This document shows positions 42,809 through 53,613 of a DNA stretch of 64,000 nt, in pieces. The notes below the pieces were generated by a model. The model saw only the letters and a list, made by a program, of their open reading frames with translations. It ran no database searches and was not told the DNA's origin. Source of the stretch: Actinopolymorpha singaporensis. Lineage in GTDB: Bacteria; Actinomycetota; Actinomycetes; Propionibacteriales; Actinopolymorphaceae. Both the position numbers and the translations under genes were made by a program. The DNA lies in NCBI RefSeq assembly GCF_900104745.1, contig NZ_LT629732.1, positions 3,087,981-3,151,980 of the forward strand, read 5' to 3'. Numbering within the stretch: the first letter of the stretch is position 1; each line of letters begins with the position of its first letter.

Positions 42809-44491
42809 TCACAGGCGGGCGAGGGCCTCCCGCAGCGGGTCCAGACCGAGCGAGCCGAGGTCGAGCGCCGCGCGGTGGAACTCCTTCAGGTCGAACGCCG
42901 AACCCTTGCGCGCTTTGGCGTCCTCGCGGGCGGCGAGCCAGATCCGTTCGCCCACCTTGTACGACGGCGCCTGGCCCGGCCAGCCGAGGTAGCGGTTGAC
43001 CTCGAAGCGAAGGAAGTCCTCGTCGATCCGGGTGTGGGCCAGCATGAACTCCAGCGCCACCTCGGGAGTCCAGCTCTCGCCGACCCGCCAGCCGAACGCG
43101 TTCGGCGGGATCGGGTAGCCGAGGTGCAGGCCGAGGTCGACAACGACTCGCGCCGCCCGGAACGCCTGAGCGTCCAGCATGCCGAGCTTCGCGCCGGGTT
43201 CGTCGAGGTAACCGAGCTCGTCCATCAGGCGTTCGGCGTACAACGCCCAGCCCTCGCCGTGCCCGGAGACCCAGCACAGCAGGCGCTGCCAGCGGTTGAG
43301 GAGGTCCTTGCGTACGACGGTCTGCGCGACCTGCAGGTGGTGGCCGGGTACGCCCTCGTGGAAGACGGTGGTCACCTCCTTCCAGGTGGCGAACGACGTC
43401 ACGCCCTTCGGCACCGACCACCACATCCGGCCCGGGCGGGCGAGGTCCTCGCTGGGCGCGGTGTAGTAGATGCTGCCGTCGCTGGTGGGCGCGATCCGGC
43501 ACTCGATCCGGCGGATCTCGTCCGGGATGTCGAAGTGGACGCCGGCGAGCTCGCTGACGGTGTGGTCGGCGAGCTCCTGCATCCAGTCGCGGAAGGCGTC
43601 CTTGTCCGCGATCCGGCGCGCGGGGTCCGCGTCCAGCGCGGTCACCGCGTCCGCGACGGTCCCGCCGGGAACGATCCGGTCGGCGACGCCACGCATGTCC
43701 GTCTCGATCCGGGTCAGCTCCTCCCAGCCCCACGCGTAGGTCTCGGCGAGGTCGACGGCGGCGCCGAGAAAGTAGCGCGAAGCAAGGGTGTACTGCGCCT
43801 CTCCGACGCCGTCGGTCGTACGGCCCTTCGGTGCCAGCTCGGTCCGCAGGAAGCGTTCGAAGTCGGCCACCGCCTGCCGGGCCGACTCCGCTCCACGCGT
43901 GAGTTCGGCCCGCAGAGCGGATCCGGCGGCGCCGCCGCCGCTGTCAACGTCGGCTTGTGCGACCAGCGAGCCGAAGAAGTCGTCCTCGGGCGGCAGCCAG
44001 GACCCGCACTGGTCGGCACAGGCCTCGATCTGGCGGCGGGCCGCGACCCGGCCGTCGGCGGCGGCCTCGGCGAGCGTGCGCCGGAAGCCGCCGAGCGCGT
44101 CGGGAACCCGCGCGAGCCGGGCCGCCACCGTGGCCCACGCCGCCTCGCTGTCAGTGGGCATCAGGTCGAAGGCGCCGCGGACGTCCTGCAGCGGACTGGC
44201 CACGACGTTGAGGTCGCTGGTGGTGACGCCGGCGTCGTGGCGTTCGAGTTCGAGGCCGAGGCGCTCGAGCATGGCCGCACGGGCGACCGTCTCCCGCGCG
44301 TCCTTGGGCTCGGTCTCCTGGAGTTCGCGGACGGCCGTGCGGGCCAGGTCGGCCCGCCGGTCGAAACCGTCGGGGGAGTAGTCGGTGAGCCGGTCGTCGT
44401 ACCCCGCGATGCCGGCGAACGTCGCGCCCACCGGGTCGGCGGCGGCGTAGTCGTCGACGTACCTGTCAGCGATCTCGTCAGTGCGCCCCAT
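42809..44491 (-). CDS. DUF885 family protein (putative metallopeptidase-like)
   Basis: A 560-residue soluble protein of the DUF885 family. The zinc-peptidase-like motif HEGVPGHHLQ lies mid-protein, with a later conserved Glu region SGHGEGWALYAERLMDELGYL, as expected for a gluzincin-like HExxxxHH fold. C-terminal blocks: LGLHLG, AFGWRVGESWTPEVALEFML and RYLGWPGQAPSYKVGERIW. The substrate is unknown. ATG 44491 (MGRTDEIADRYVDDYAAADP) is preferred over longer readings, with TAGGCT 8 nt upstream. It is convergent with the small membrane protein gene and not obviously in an operon. Confidence 0.85.
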   Translation of the reverse strand: MGRTDEIADRYVDDYAAADPVGATFAGIAGYDDRLTDYSPDGFDRRADLARTAVRELQETEPKDARETVARAAMLERLGLELERHDAGVTTSDLNVVASPLQDVRGAFDLMPTDSEAAWATVAARLARVPDALGGFRRTLAEAAADGRVAARRQIEACADQCGSWLPPEDDFFGSLVAQADVDSGGGAAGSALRAELTRGAESARQAVADFERFLRTELAPKGRTTDGVGEAQYTLASRYFLGAAVDLAETYAWGWEELTRIETDMRGVADRIVPGGTVADAVTALDADPARRIADKDAFRDWMQELADHTVSELAGVHFDIPDEIRRIECRIAPTSDGSIYYTAPSEDLARPGRMWWSVPKGVTSFATWKEVTTVFHEGVPGHHLQVAQTVVRKDLLNRWQRLLCWVSGHGEGWALYAERLMDELGYLDEPGAKLGMLDAQAFRAARVVVDLGLHLGYPIPPNAFGWRVGESWTPEVALEFMLAHTRIDEDFLRFEVNRYLGWPGQAPSYKVGERIWLAAREDAKARKGSAFDLKEFHRAALDLGSLGLDPLREALARL

Positions 44492-44499
44492 GAGGCGAG

Positions 44500-44505
44500 A
44501 GCCTA
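44500..44505 (-). promoter_or_regulatory. -10 hexamer for DUF885 gene
   Basis: TAGGCT on the minus strand, 8 nt before ATG 44491. Confidence 0.4.
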
Positions 44506-44618
44506 GGGGACACGTGCCGACCACGCCGCCGATATTGGCGCCGGTCCGCTGCTGCCCGACCGGGTCCGGATTCGGCGGCAAGGCGGCAACGCCGCAAGGC
44601 GGAAGGCGCGAACCTCCG

Positions 44619-44912
44619 CTAGCGGGGCAGGGCGCTGGCGCGCCAGGCGCCCGGGCCGGGCCGCAGCGGCTGCTGGGAGGTCCGGCGCCAGTACGCCGCC
44701 CAGCCGGACTTCGCGGCTCGCCGTCCCCGCCGGTGGTCGTCGGCGGCCGCCGCGGCCGCTGCCCGCTGCTTGGCGGTCACCACCGCCACCAGGGCGGCGA
44801 ACTCCGCCGGCGTGGGGTTGCCCTTCACCACCCGAAGCACCGGCTCCGGCAGGCCCGAGGAGTCCACCGAAGCCGCCGCGGGGTCCGGCGTACCGCTCGA
44901 TTCACCAGTCAT
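44619..44912 (-). CDS. accE: Acyl-CoA carboxylase epsilon subunit
   Basis: A 97-residue accessory subunit that stabilises the alpha-beta complex of actinobacterial acyl-CoA carboxylases. The diagnostic stretch is PVLRVVKGNPTPAEFAALVAVVTA, followed by an Ala-rich helix, a basic segment and the C-terminal SGWAAYWRR. ATG 44912 has GGAGGA upstream. It lies 88 nt downstream of the carboxyltransferase gene on the same strand, the same order as accD5-accE5 in Mycobacterium and pccB-pccE in Streptomyces (family knowledge). Confidence 0.9.
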   Translation of the reverse strand: MTGESSGTPDPAAASVDSSGLPEPVLRVVKGNPTPAEFAALVAVVTAKQRAAAAAAADDHRRGRRAAKSGWAAYWRRTSQQPLRPGPGAWRASALPR

Positions 44913-45000
44913 CGCGTGGTCCTCCTCCACCTGCTCGTGGGTTCGCCGGGACGTGTTTCCGGGCACCGCTCGGGATGTCGGCCGGATGTCAACGGCGCCT

Positions 45001-46647
45001 TCACAACGGGATGTTGCCGTGCTTGCGCGGCGGCATCGTCTCCCGCTTGTTCCGCAGCAGGCGCAGCGCGCGGATGATCTCCGTTCTGGTCTCGTGCGGG
45101 TTGATCACCGCATCGACGTAACCACGCTCGGCCGCGATGTAGGGATTGGCGAGGGTGTCCTCGTACTCCTGCACGAACTTCGCCCGCGCGGCGTCGGGAT
45201 CCTCGGCCTTGGCGAGCTCCTTGCGGTAGAGGATCTCCACCGCCCCCTGCGCACCCATCACCGCGATCTGCGCCGTCGGCCAGGCGAGGTTGACGTCCGC
45301 GCCGAGGTGCTTGGACCCCATCACGTCGTACGCGCCGCCGTAGGCCTTGCGGGTGATGACGGTGACCAGCGGCACGGTCGCCTCGGCGTAGGCGTAGATG
45401 AGCTTCGCGCCCCGGCGGATGATGCCGTTCCACTCCTGGTCGGTGCCGGGCAGGAAGCCGGGTACGTCGACGAAGGTGAGGATCGGGATGTTGAAAGAGT
45501 CGCAGGTGCGCACGAACCGCGCCGCCTTCTCCGACGCGTCGATGTCCAGGCACCCCGCGAACTGCAACGGCTGGTTGCCCACCACGCCGACGCTGCGCCC
45601 GTCGACCCGGCCGAAGCCGCAGACGATGTTGGGCGCGAACATCGGGTGCAGCTCCAGGAACTCACCGTCGTCGAGGACGTGCTCGATCACCGCGTGCATG
45701 TCGTAGGGCTGGTTGGCCGAGTCGGGGATCAGCGTGTCCAGCTCGCGGTCGGCGGCGGTCACCTCGAGGGTCTGCTCCTCGTCGTAGACCGGCGGCTCCT
45801 CGAGGTTGTTCTGCGGGAGGTACGACAACAGCGCCTTGACCCAGTCGGCAGCATCGCGTTCGTCCGTGGCGAGGTAGTGGGCGTTGCCGCTCCTGGTGTT
45901 GTGGGCGAGCGCACCGCCGAGGTCCTCGAACGACACGTCCTCACCCGTGACGGTCTTGATCACGCCGGGCCCGGTGATGAACATGTGCGAGGTCTGGTCG
46001 ACCATCACCGTCACGTCGGTGAGCGCGGGGGAGTAGACGTGCCCGCCGGCGCAGGTGCCCATGATCATGGAGATCTGCGGGATCACCCCGGACGCGAGAG
46101 TGTTGCGGCGGAAGATCTCGCCGTACAGCCCGAGGGAGGCCACGCCCTCCTGGATGCGGGCCCCGCTGCCCTCGTTGATCCCGATGATCGGGCAACCGGT
46201 CTTCAGGGCGAGGTCCATCACCTTGACGATCTTCTCGCCGTACACCTCGCCGAGGCTGCCGCCGAAGACGGTGAAGTCCTGACTGAACACGCACACCTGG
46301 CGCCCGGCGATGGTGCCGAACCCGCTCACCACGCCGTCGCCGTAGGGACGGTTGCGGTCGAGGCCGAAGTTGGTGGACCGGTGCCGGGCGAACTCGTCGA
46401 GCTCGACGAAGGAGCCCTCGTCGAGCAGCAGCTCGATCCGCTCCCGGGCGGTGAGCTTGCCGCGCGCGTGCTGGCGTTCGATCGCCCGCGCCGAGCCCGC
46501 GTGCACTGCCTGCTCGAGCCGGCGTTCGAGGTCGGCGAGCTTGCCCGCGGTCGAGTGGATGTCGATCGCACCGTCCCGGTCGGCCTCTTCCGGGCCGCTG
46601 TCCCCGGCGCCCTGCTCGCGGGCGCTGTCCGGTTGCCCGGCTGCCAT
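45001..46647 (-). CDS. accD: Propionyl/acetyl-CoA carboxylase carboxyltransferase beta subunit (AccD5/PccB-like)
   Basis: A 548-residue carboxyltransferase. N-terminal half: [82 protein letters not shown]-terminal half: [69 protein letters not shown]. These match AccD5/PccB, which with the AccA-type chain and AccE makes methylmalonyl-CoA (and malonyl-CoA). ATG 46647 follows GGGAGG. The operon continues into accE; ppc diverges upstream. Confidence 0.93.
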   Translation of the reverse strand: MAAGQPDSAREQGAGDSGPEEADRDGAIDIHSTAGKLADLERRLEQAVHAGSARAIERQHARGKLTARERIELLLDEGSFVELDEFARHRSTNFGLDRNRPYGDGVVSGFGTIAGRQVCVFSQDFTVFGGSLGEVYGEKIVKVMDLALKTGCPIIGINEGSGARIQEGVASLGLYGEIFRRNTLASGVIPQISMIMGTCAGGHVYSPALTDVTVMVDQTSHMFITGPGVIKTVTGEDVSFEDLGGALAHNTRSGNAHYLATDERDAADWVKALLSYLPQNNLEEPPVYDEEQTLEVTAADRELDTLIPDSANQPYDMHAVIEHVLDDGEFLELHPMFAPNIVCGFGRVDGRSVGVVGNQPLQFAGCLDIDASEKAARFVRTCDSFNIPILTFVDVPGFLPGTDQEWNGIIRRGAKLIYAYAEATVPLVTVITRKAYGGAYDVMGSKHLGADVNLAWPTAQIAVMGAQGAVEILYRKELAKAEDPDAARAKFVQEYEDTLANPYIAAERGYVDAVINPHETRTEIIRALRLLRNKRETMPPRKHGNIPL

Positions 46648-46878
46648 CGATCCTCCCCAACCCCAGCTCTTTCGGTGCGGCCGAGACTCTACTCCGCCGT
46701 ACCCGTCCGGCCGGTGCTCCGGCTCGCGACGAGGCCCCGCACATACCGGCGGATGCCTCCGGGCGGACCCGCTTTCCGGACAGACCCGGCCAGGCGTGCA
46801 CCTACCCTCGGATACCGTCCGGATGCGGAACGACAACCGGCCGGCAGGCCCAAACCCACCGCCCGCCGGCCCATCCCA

Positions 46879-46925
46879 GCCCTTCACCAGCCCCTTCACC
46901 AGCCCCTCACCAGCGCTGTCACCAG
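46879..46925. repeat. Short tandem repeat CCCTTCACCAG
   Basis: Four imperfect copies of an 11-12 nt unit (CCTTCACCAGC, CCTTCACCAGC, CCTCACCAGC, TGTCACCAGC) upstream of ppc. Confidence 0.6.
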
Positions 46926-46986
46926 CGTCGTCCGTTGCGTCGCGCCGCGGTCCTACCGGCGCCGAGGGGCTCGCACCTGGGCGGAC

Positions 46987-46992
46987 TACGCT
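46987..46992 (+). promoter_or_regulatory. -10 hexamer for leaderless ppc
   Basis: TACGCT ends 7 nt before ATG 47000; there is no Shine-Dalgarno, supporting a leaderless message. Confidence 0.5.
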
Positions 46993-46999
46993 TGCCAAT

Positions 47000-49648
<2,649 letters not shown>

Positions 49649-49783
49649 GTCACCGACAGGGTCACTGATCAGGTACGCAGCAAGCGTGCCAGGTTTCGGT
49701 CAGGGCGATTGCTTGTTCGGCCGGCGGGTGCGTTGGTAGACATCAGACCTATCGACCGCCCGTCGCCGCAGGAAGGCTCCGCC

Positions 49784-51067
49784 ATGCCGGCACCGCAAGC
49801 ATCAGTTGACAAGCTCCGGGCCCGCCGGTTCGGGCTCTTCGTGCACTGGGGTCTTTACGCCCTGCCCGCGCGGCACGAGTGGGTGAAGAAGCGCGAGCGG
49901 CTCACCGACGAGCAGTACCAGCCGTACTTCGACCACTTCGACCCCGATCTGTACGACCCGCGGGTGTGGGCGAAGGCGGCGGCCGAGGCGGGCATGAAGT
50001 ACACCGTCCTCACCACCAAGCACCACGAGGGCTTCTGTCTGTGGGACTCCGACCTCACCGACTACAAGGCCACCAACACCCCTGTCGGCCGTGACCTCGT
50101 GCGGCCGTTCGTGGACGCGTTCCGCGCCGAGGACCTCGGAGTCGGCTTCTACCACTCGCTGATCGACTGGCACCACCCCGAGTACCCCGTGGACACGCTG
50201 CACCCGCGGGTCGACGACGCCGACTTCCGTGCCTCACAGGCCGGCAAGCGGGACATCGAGAAGTACCGCCGCTACCTCCACGGCCAGGTCGAGGAACTCC
50301 TCACCAGGTACGGCGACATCGACGTGATGTGGTTCGACTTCTCCTACCCCGGCATGTCGGCGTACGACCTGCCCGGCAAGGGCCGCGACGACTGGGACTC
50401 CGAGGCGCTGGTCAAGTTGGTGCGTGGCCTGCAGCCGGACATCCTGATCAACAACCGGCTCGACTATCCGGGCGACTTCACCACGCCGGAGCAGTTCCAG
50501 CCGGCCACCCCGCCCACCATCGACGGCCGCGAGGTCCCCTGGGAGGCCTGCCAGACCCTCAACGGCAGCTGGGGTTACGACCGGGACAACCTGGACTGGA
50601 AGTCGCCCGACCTGCTGGTGCGGATGCTGGTCGACTCGGTCTCCAAGGACGGCAACCTGCTGCTGAACGTCGGCCCCACCGGGCGCGGCGAGTTCGACGA
50701 GCGGGCCCTGGCGACCCTGTCGGAGATCGGCCGCTGGACCCGCCGGCACGGCCGGTCGATCTACGGCGCCGGGCCGTCTGCGTTCACCCCGCCGCAGGAC
50801 GGCCGCTACACCCAGCGCGGAGACCGGCTCTACCTGCACCTGTTCGGGTGGCCGTTCCGGCACGCGCACCTGCCCGGGCTCGCCGGCCGGATCAAGTACG
50901 CCCAGCTGCTGCACGACGCGTCGGAGGTGAAGTTCCGGGAGTACGCCCGGGAGGACACCGACAGCAACATCGGCGTGAAGGGCGTGCCCGAGGGGACGGT
51001 GACGCTGGAGCTTCCGGTGCAGCGGCCCGACCAGCTCGTCCCCGTGGTGGAGATCTTCCTCAAGTAG
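49784..51067 (+). CDS. GH29 alpha-L-fucosidase
   Basis: Retaining glycosidase releasing L-fucose. 427 residues, no signal peptide, so intracellular action on imported oligosaccharides is likely. The N-terminal (beta/alpha)8 barrel carries FGLFVHWGLYALPARHEW, VLTTKHHEGFCLWDS and FYHSLIDWHHPEYP; the nucleophile Asp is in DIDVMWFDFSYPG. Then KLVRGLQPDILINNRL and WEACQTLNGSWGYDRDN, and the short C-terminal beta domain. ATG 49784 has GGAAGG upstream. It ties in with the fuconate-type FAH/SDR genes at 31.7-33.4 kb, although no fuconate dehydratase is in the window. Confidence 0.92.
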   Translation: MPAPQASVDKLRARRFGLFVHWGLYALPARHEWVKKRERLTDEQYQPYFDHFDPDLYDPRVWAKAAAEAGMKYTVLTTKHHEGFCLWDSDLTDYKATNTPVGRDLVRPFVDAFRAEDLGVGFYHSLIDWHHPEYPVDTLHPRVDDADFRASQAGKRDIEKYRRYLHGQVEELLTRYGDIDVMWFDFSYPGMSAYDLPGKGRDDWDSEALVKLVRGLQPDILINNRLDYPGDFTTPEQFQPATPPTIDGREVPWEACQTLNGSWGYDRDNLDWKSPDLLVRMLVDSVSKDGNLLLNVGPTGRGEFDERALATLSEIGRWTRRHGRSIYGAGPSAFTPPQDGRYTQRGDRLYLHLFGWPFRHAHLPGLAGRIKYAQLLHDASEVKFREYAREDTDSNIGVKGVPEGTVTLELPVQRPDQLVPVVEIFLK

Positions 51068-51120
51068 CCGCGCGCGGATCCCCGCATCCCATGACCCGCG
51101 CCACCAGGCGGGCGTGGGTC

Positions 51121-51149
51121 CCCGCCAGCCGCCCGCCTAGGCTGGCGGG
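51121..51149 (+). promoter_or_regulatory. Perfect inverted repeat abutting the birA start, overlapping -10
   Basis: CCCGCCAGCC (51121-51130) and GGCTGGCGGG (51140-51149) form a perfect 10-bp inverted repeat with a 9-nt centre. The right arm touches the birA ATG and contains most of a TAGGCT -10 hexamer (51138-51143). It may be an operator, a 5' hairpin or the GH29 terminator. Confidence 0.55.
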
Positions 51150-51980
51150 ATGCCGTCCCCGTACGTCGACCTGGACCGGCCGCCCCTTGCGGCGGCCGGT
51201 CTGCGGTCGGTGCTCGTGCGTCCCGGCCGGCTGGTCACCGACCTGCGGGTGGTTGCCGAGACCGGGTCCACCAACGCCGACGTCCGGGCGCTCGCCCTCT
51301 CCGGCGCGCCGGAAGGGACGCTGGTCGCCACCGACTACCAGAGCGCGGGCCGTGGGCGGCTCCTCCGTGAGTGGACCTCGCCGCCACGGTCCGGGCTGAT
51401 GTTCTCGCTGCTGCTGCGTCCGGCCGAGGTGCCGCCCCGGCACTGGCCCTGGCTGCCGCTGCTCACCGGATGCGCCGTGGTCGAGGCAGTGGAGTCGGTG
51501 GCCGACGTCCGGCCCCGGTTGAAGTGGCCCAACGACGTACTCCTGGACGACCGCAAGCTGTGCGGCATCCTGCTCGAACGCGTGGAGACCCCCACCGGCC
51601 CGGCCGCCGTGGTCGGTGTCGGGCTGAACGTGAGTACGACCGCCGCCGAGCTTCCGGGGACCTACGCCACCTCGCTGCGCATGGCCGGCGCCGCCACCAC
51701 CGACCGGGCCACCCTGCTGGTTGCGGTGGTCCGGACGCTGGAAGCGCTGTACTCCGCGTGGCGGGCCGGCGGCGACCACGGTGACGCCTTCCCGGGCGGG
51801 CTCCGGGCCGCCTACCTCGCCCGGTGTGCGACGGTGGGCCGGGACGTGCGGGTCCAGCTCGCGCCCGACCGCCGGCTCGAGGGGCGGGCGGTGGACGTGG
51901 ACGAGGGGGGCCGGCTCGTGGTGCGTACCACCGACGGTGACCACGCGCTCGGCGCCGGTGACGTGGTGCACGTGCGCTGA
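51150..51980 (+). CDS. birA: Biotin-[acyl-CoA-carboxylase] ligase
   Basis: Activates biotin to biotinyl-AMP and attaches it to the carrier Lys of the acyl-CoA carboxylase alpha chain (22.9 kb). 276 residues. Biotin-binding motifs: VAETGSTNADVRAL, GTLVATDYQSAGRGRLLREWTSPP, PRLKWPNDVLLDDRKLCGILLE, AAVVGVGLNVSTT. There is no N-terminal DNA-binding domain, so it is a monofunctional ligase and not a repressor. ATG 51150 lies 6 nt after TAGGCT. Gene order next to accD and a PH-domain protein matches M. tuberculosis Rv3278c-Rv3280. Confidence 0.93.
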   Translation: MPSPYVDLDRPPLAAAGLRSVLVRPGRLVTDLRVVAETGSTNADVRALALSGAPEGTLVATDYQSAGRGRLLREWTSPPRSGLMFSLLLRPAEVPPRHWPWLPLLTGCAVVEAVESVADVRPRLKWPNDVLLDDRKLCGILLERVETPTGPAAVVGVGLNVSTTAAELPGTYATSLRMAGAATTDRATLLVAVVRTLEALYSAWRAGGDHGDAFPGGLRAAYLARCATVGRDVRVQLAPDRRLEGRAVDVDEGGRLVVRTTDGDHALGAGDVVHVR

Positions 51981-51996
51981 CCGGTATCGGTCGGGC

Positions 51997-52122
51997 ATGA
52001 TCGGAGGTCAGTACCCATTCGGGCGGTCCGGTGGGTCCTGGCCCGAGTTCGGCCAGTCCGACCGGCTGGACGGCCCGGCAGATCCGGCGCGCACTGGCAG
52101 GTCGGCGAGTGAGGAGCGGTGA
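51997..52122 (+). CDS. Possible 41-residue leader peptide coupled to PH-domain gene
   Basis: ATG 51997 opens 41 codons (MIGGQYPFGRSGGSWPEFG ... ) whose TGA shares its final A with the ATG of the next gene. Such an overlap would couple translation. The product is Gly/Ser-rich and not recognised. A leader peptide or chance are both possible. Confidence 0.3.
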   Translation: MIGGQYPFGRSGGSWPEFGQSDRLDGPADPARTGRSASEER

Positions 52123-52691
52123 TGGGCATCCCGTCGAAGATGCTGGGCGACGGCGAGCAGGTCTACCTCAGCATGCGTACCCACTGGAAGATCATGATCG
52201 GCCCGGTCGTGTTGTTCTTCCTGACCCTCGGCGCGGCCCTGGTGCTGATCTCACTGGTGCCCGGAGGTGCCTACCAGCCGTACGTCCAGCTGTTCATCGT
52301 CGCCGCGGCCGTGGTGGGCGTACTCGTCTACGCCGTCTGGCCGGCGCTCACCTGGCTCTCCTCCACCTATGCCGTCACCGACCGGCGGCTGATCACCCGC
52401 ACCGGCGTCATCACCCGCACCGGCCGCGACATCCCGCTCACCCGGATCAACGACGTGGCCAGCGAACGCGGCCTCACCGACCGGATCCTCGGCTGCGGCA
52501 CCCTCGTCGTGTGGTCCGCGGGGGAGCAGGGCCGGGTCACCCTGCCCGACGTGCCGCACGTGGAGACGGTCCAGCGGACGCTGTCCGAACTCGTCTTCGC
52601 CCGCGAGGACGACGATGACGAGACCCCCACCCGCCGGCAGCGTTCGCGGTACGACGGCCCCCGGACCCGCACCGACTACGAGCCCTACTGA
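52122..52691 (+). CDS. PH-domain (bPH2) membrane protein
   Basis: A 189-residue membrane protein. Two membrane helices lie at residues 24-80 (IMIGPVVLFFLTLGAALVLISLV, LFIVAAAVVGVLVYAVW) followed by a PH-like domain (TYAVTDRRLITRTGVITRTGRDIPLTRINDVASERGLTDRILGCGTLVV). The C-terminal tail is acidic then basic. Similar to M. tuberculosis Rv3278c beside birA. Function unknown. ATG 52122 has GAGGAG five bases upstream; GTG 52119 is too close to it. Confidence 0.87.
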   Translation: MGIPSKMLGDGEQVYLSMRTHWKIMIGPVVLFFLTLGAALVLISLVPGGAYQPYVQLFIVAAAVVGVLVYAVWPALTWLSSTYAVTDRRLITRTGVITRTGRDIPLTRINDVASERGLTDRILGCGTLVVWSAGEQGRVTLPDVPHVETVQRTLSELVFAREDDDDETPTRRQRSRYDGPRTRTDYEPY

Positions 52692-52775
52692 CCGACACCC
52701 GGCCGGAGAGGGACTCGTCCTCGCACGGGCGCGGGCGACCCGCTCACTACTCGGCCCCGACCGCAGGACAGACCC

Positions 52776-52781
52776 TAGGCT
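52776..52781 (+). promoter_or_regulatory. -10 hexamer for leaderless enoyl-CoA hydratase gene
   Basis: TAGGCT ends 7 nt before ATG 52789; no Shine-Dalgarno. Confidence 0.5.
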
Positions 52782-52788
52782 TGCCGTC

Positions 52789-53586
52789 ATGTCCTCGACG
52801 TCCAAGGGTGTCCAGGTCCGCCGGGTCGACGAAGCGGGCCAGGTGGCCGAGTTGTCCCTCGATCGTCCCGAGGCGCTGAACGCCGTGTCCACTGCCCAGG
52901 CCGAGGCGATCACCCGGGCGGCCACGTCGCTCGCGGCGGACCGGCGGGTCCGCGCGGTCGTACTCTCCAGCGCCTGCGAGAAGGCGTTCTGTGTCGGTGC
53001 CGACCTGAAGGAACGCAACACCTTCGACGACGAGGATCTCTGGCGCCAGCGGCCGGTGATCCGCCGGCTGTTCGGGAGCGTCCTGGACCTGCCGATGCCG
53101 GTGATCGCCGCGGTGCACCGGTACGCGCTGGGCGGCGGGTTCGAGCTGGCCCTGTCCTGCGACCTCATCGTCGCCGACGAGACCGCGGTGTTCGGGCTGC
53201 CGGAGGTGTCGGTCGGTCTGGTCCCCGGCGGCGGGGGCACCCAGCTGCTGGCCCGCCGGGTCGGCTGGTCCCGGGCGGGCGACCTGATCCTCACCGGCCG
53301 CCGGGTTGATGCCGCCGAGGCGGACCGGCTCGGCGTCGTGGACCGGCTGGTGCCCGCGGGGCGGGCGCGGCAGACGGCCGTCGACCTCGCCACCCAGATC
53401 GCCGCCAACTCACCCGTCGGTGTCCGACAGGCGAAGCAGGCGCTGCGCCTCGGCGCCGACTCCGACCTCGCCGCCGGCCTGGCGATCGAGGACGCCGCCT
53501 GGCGGGCCACCGCGTTCTCCCCGGACCGGAAGGAGGGCATCGCGGCGTTCAACGAGAAGCGTCCGCCGGTCTGGCCTGGGGAATGA
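52789..53586 (+). CDS. Enoyl-CoA hydratase/isomerase family protein
   Basis: A crotonase-fold protein of 265 residues. Oxyanion-hole motifs: KAFCVGADLKERNTF and HRYALGGGFELALSCDLIVADETAVFGLPEVSVGLVPGGGGTQLLARRVG; both catalytic Glu positions (in GGGFELAL and LPEVSVG) are present, so hydratase activity is plausible. Three genes later lies HMG-CoA lyase, so methylglutaconyl-CoA hydratase (leucine breakdown) is a fair guess but not proven. ATG 52789 is behind TAGGCT with 7 nt spacing. Confidence 0.9.
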   Translation: MSSTSKGVQVRRVDEAGQVAELSLDRPEALNAVSTAQAEAITRAATSLAADRRVRAVVLSSACEKAFCVGADLKERNTFDDEDLWRQRPVIRRLFGSVLDLPMPVIAAVHRYALGGGFELALSCDLIVADETAVFGLPEVSVGLVPGGGGTQLLARRVGWSRAGDLILTGRRVDAAEADRLGVVDRLVPAGRARQTAVDLATQIAANSPVGVRQAKQALRLGADSDLAAGLAIEDAAWRATAFSPDRKEGIAAFNEKRPPVWPGE

Positions 53587-53613
53587 GAGGGGCACCGGGG
53601 GAATGGGGACGGC

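Larger units (their letters stand above)
46648..46999. promoter_or_regulatory. Divergent promoter region accD / ppc
   Basis: A 352-nt gap without a gene. A minus-strand TAGAGT (46686-46691) may be the accD -10, and TACGCT (46987-46992) lies 7 nt before the ppc ATG. A Pro-codon-like tandem CCTTCACCAGC repeat occupies 46879-46925. Confidence 0.45.
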
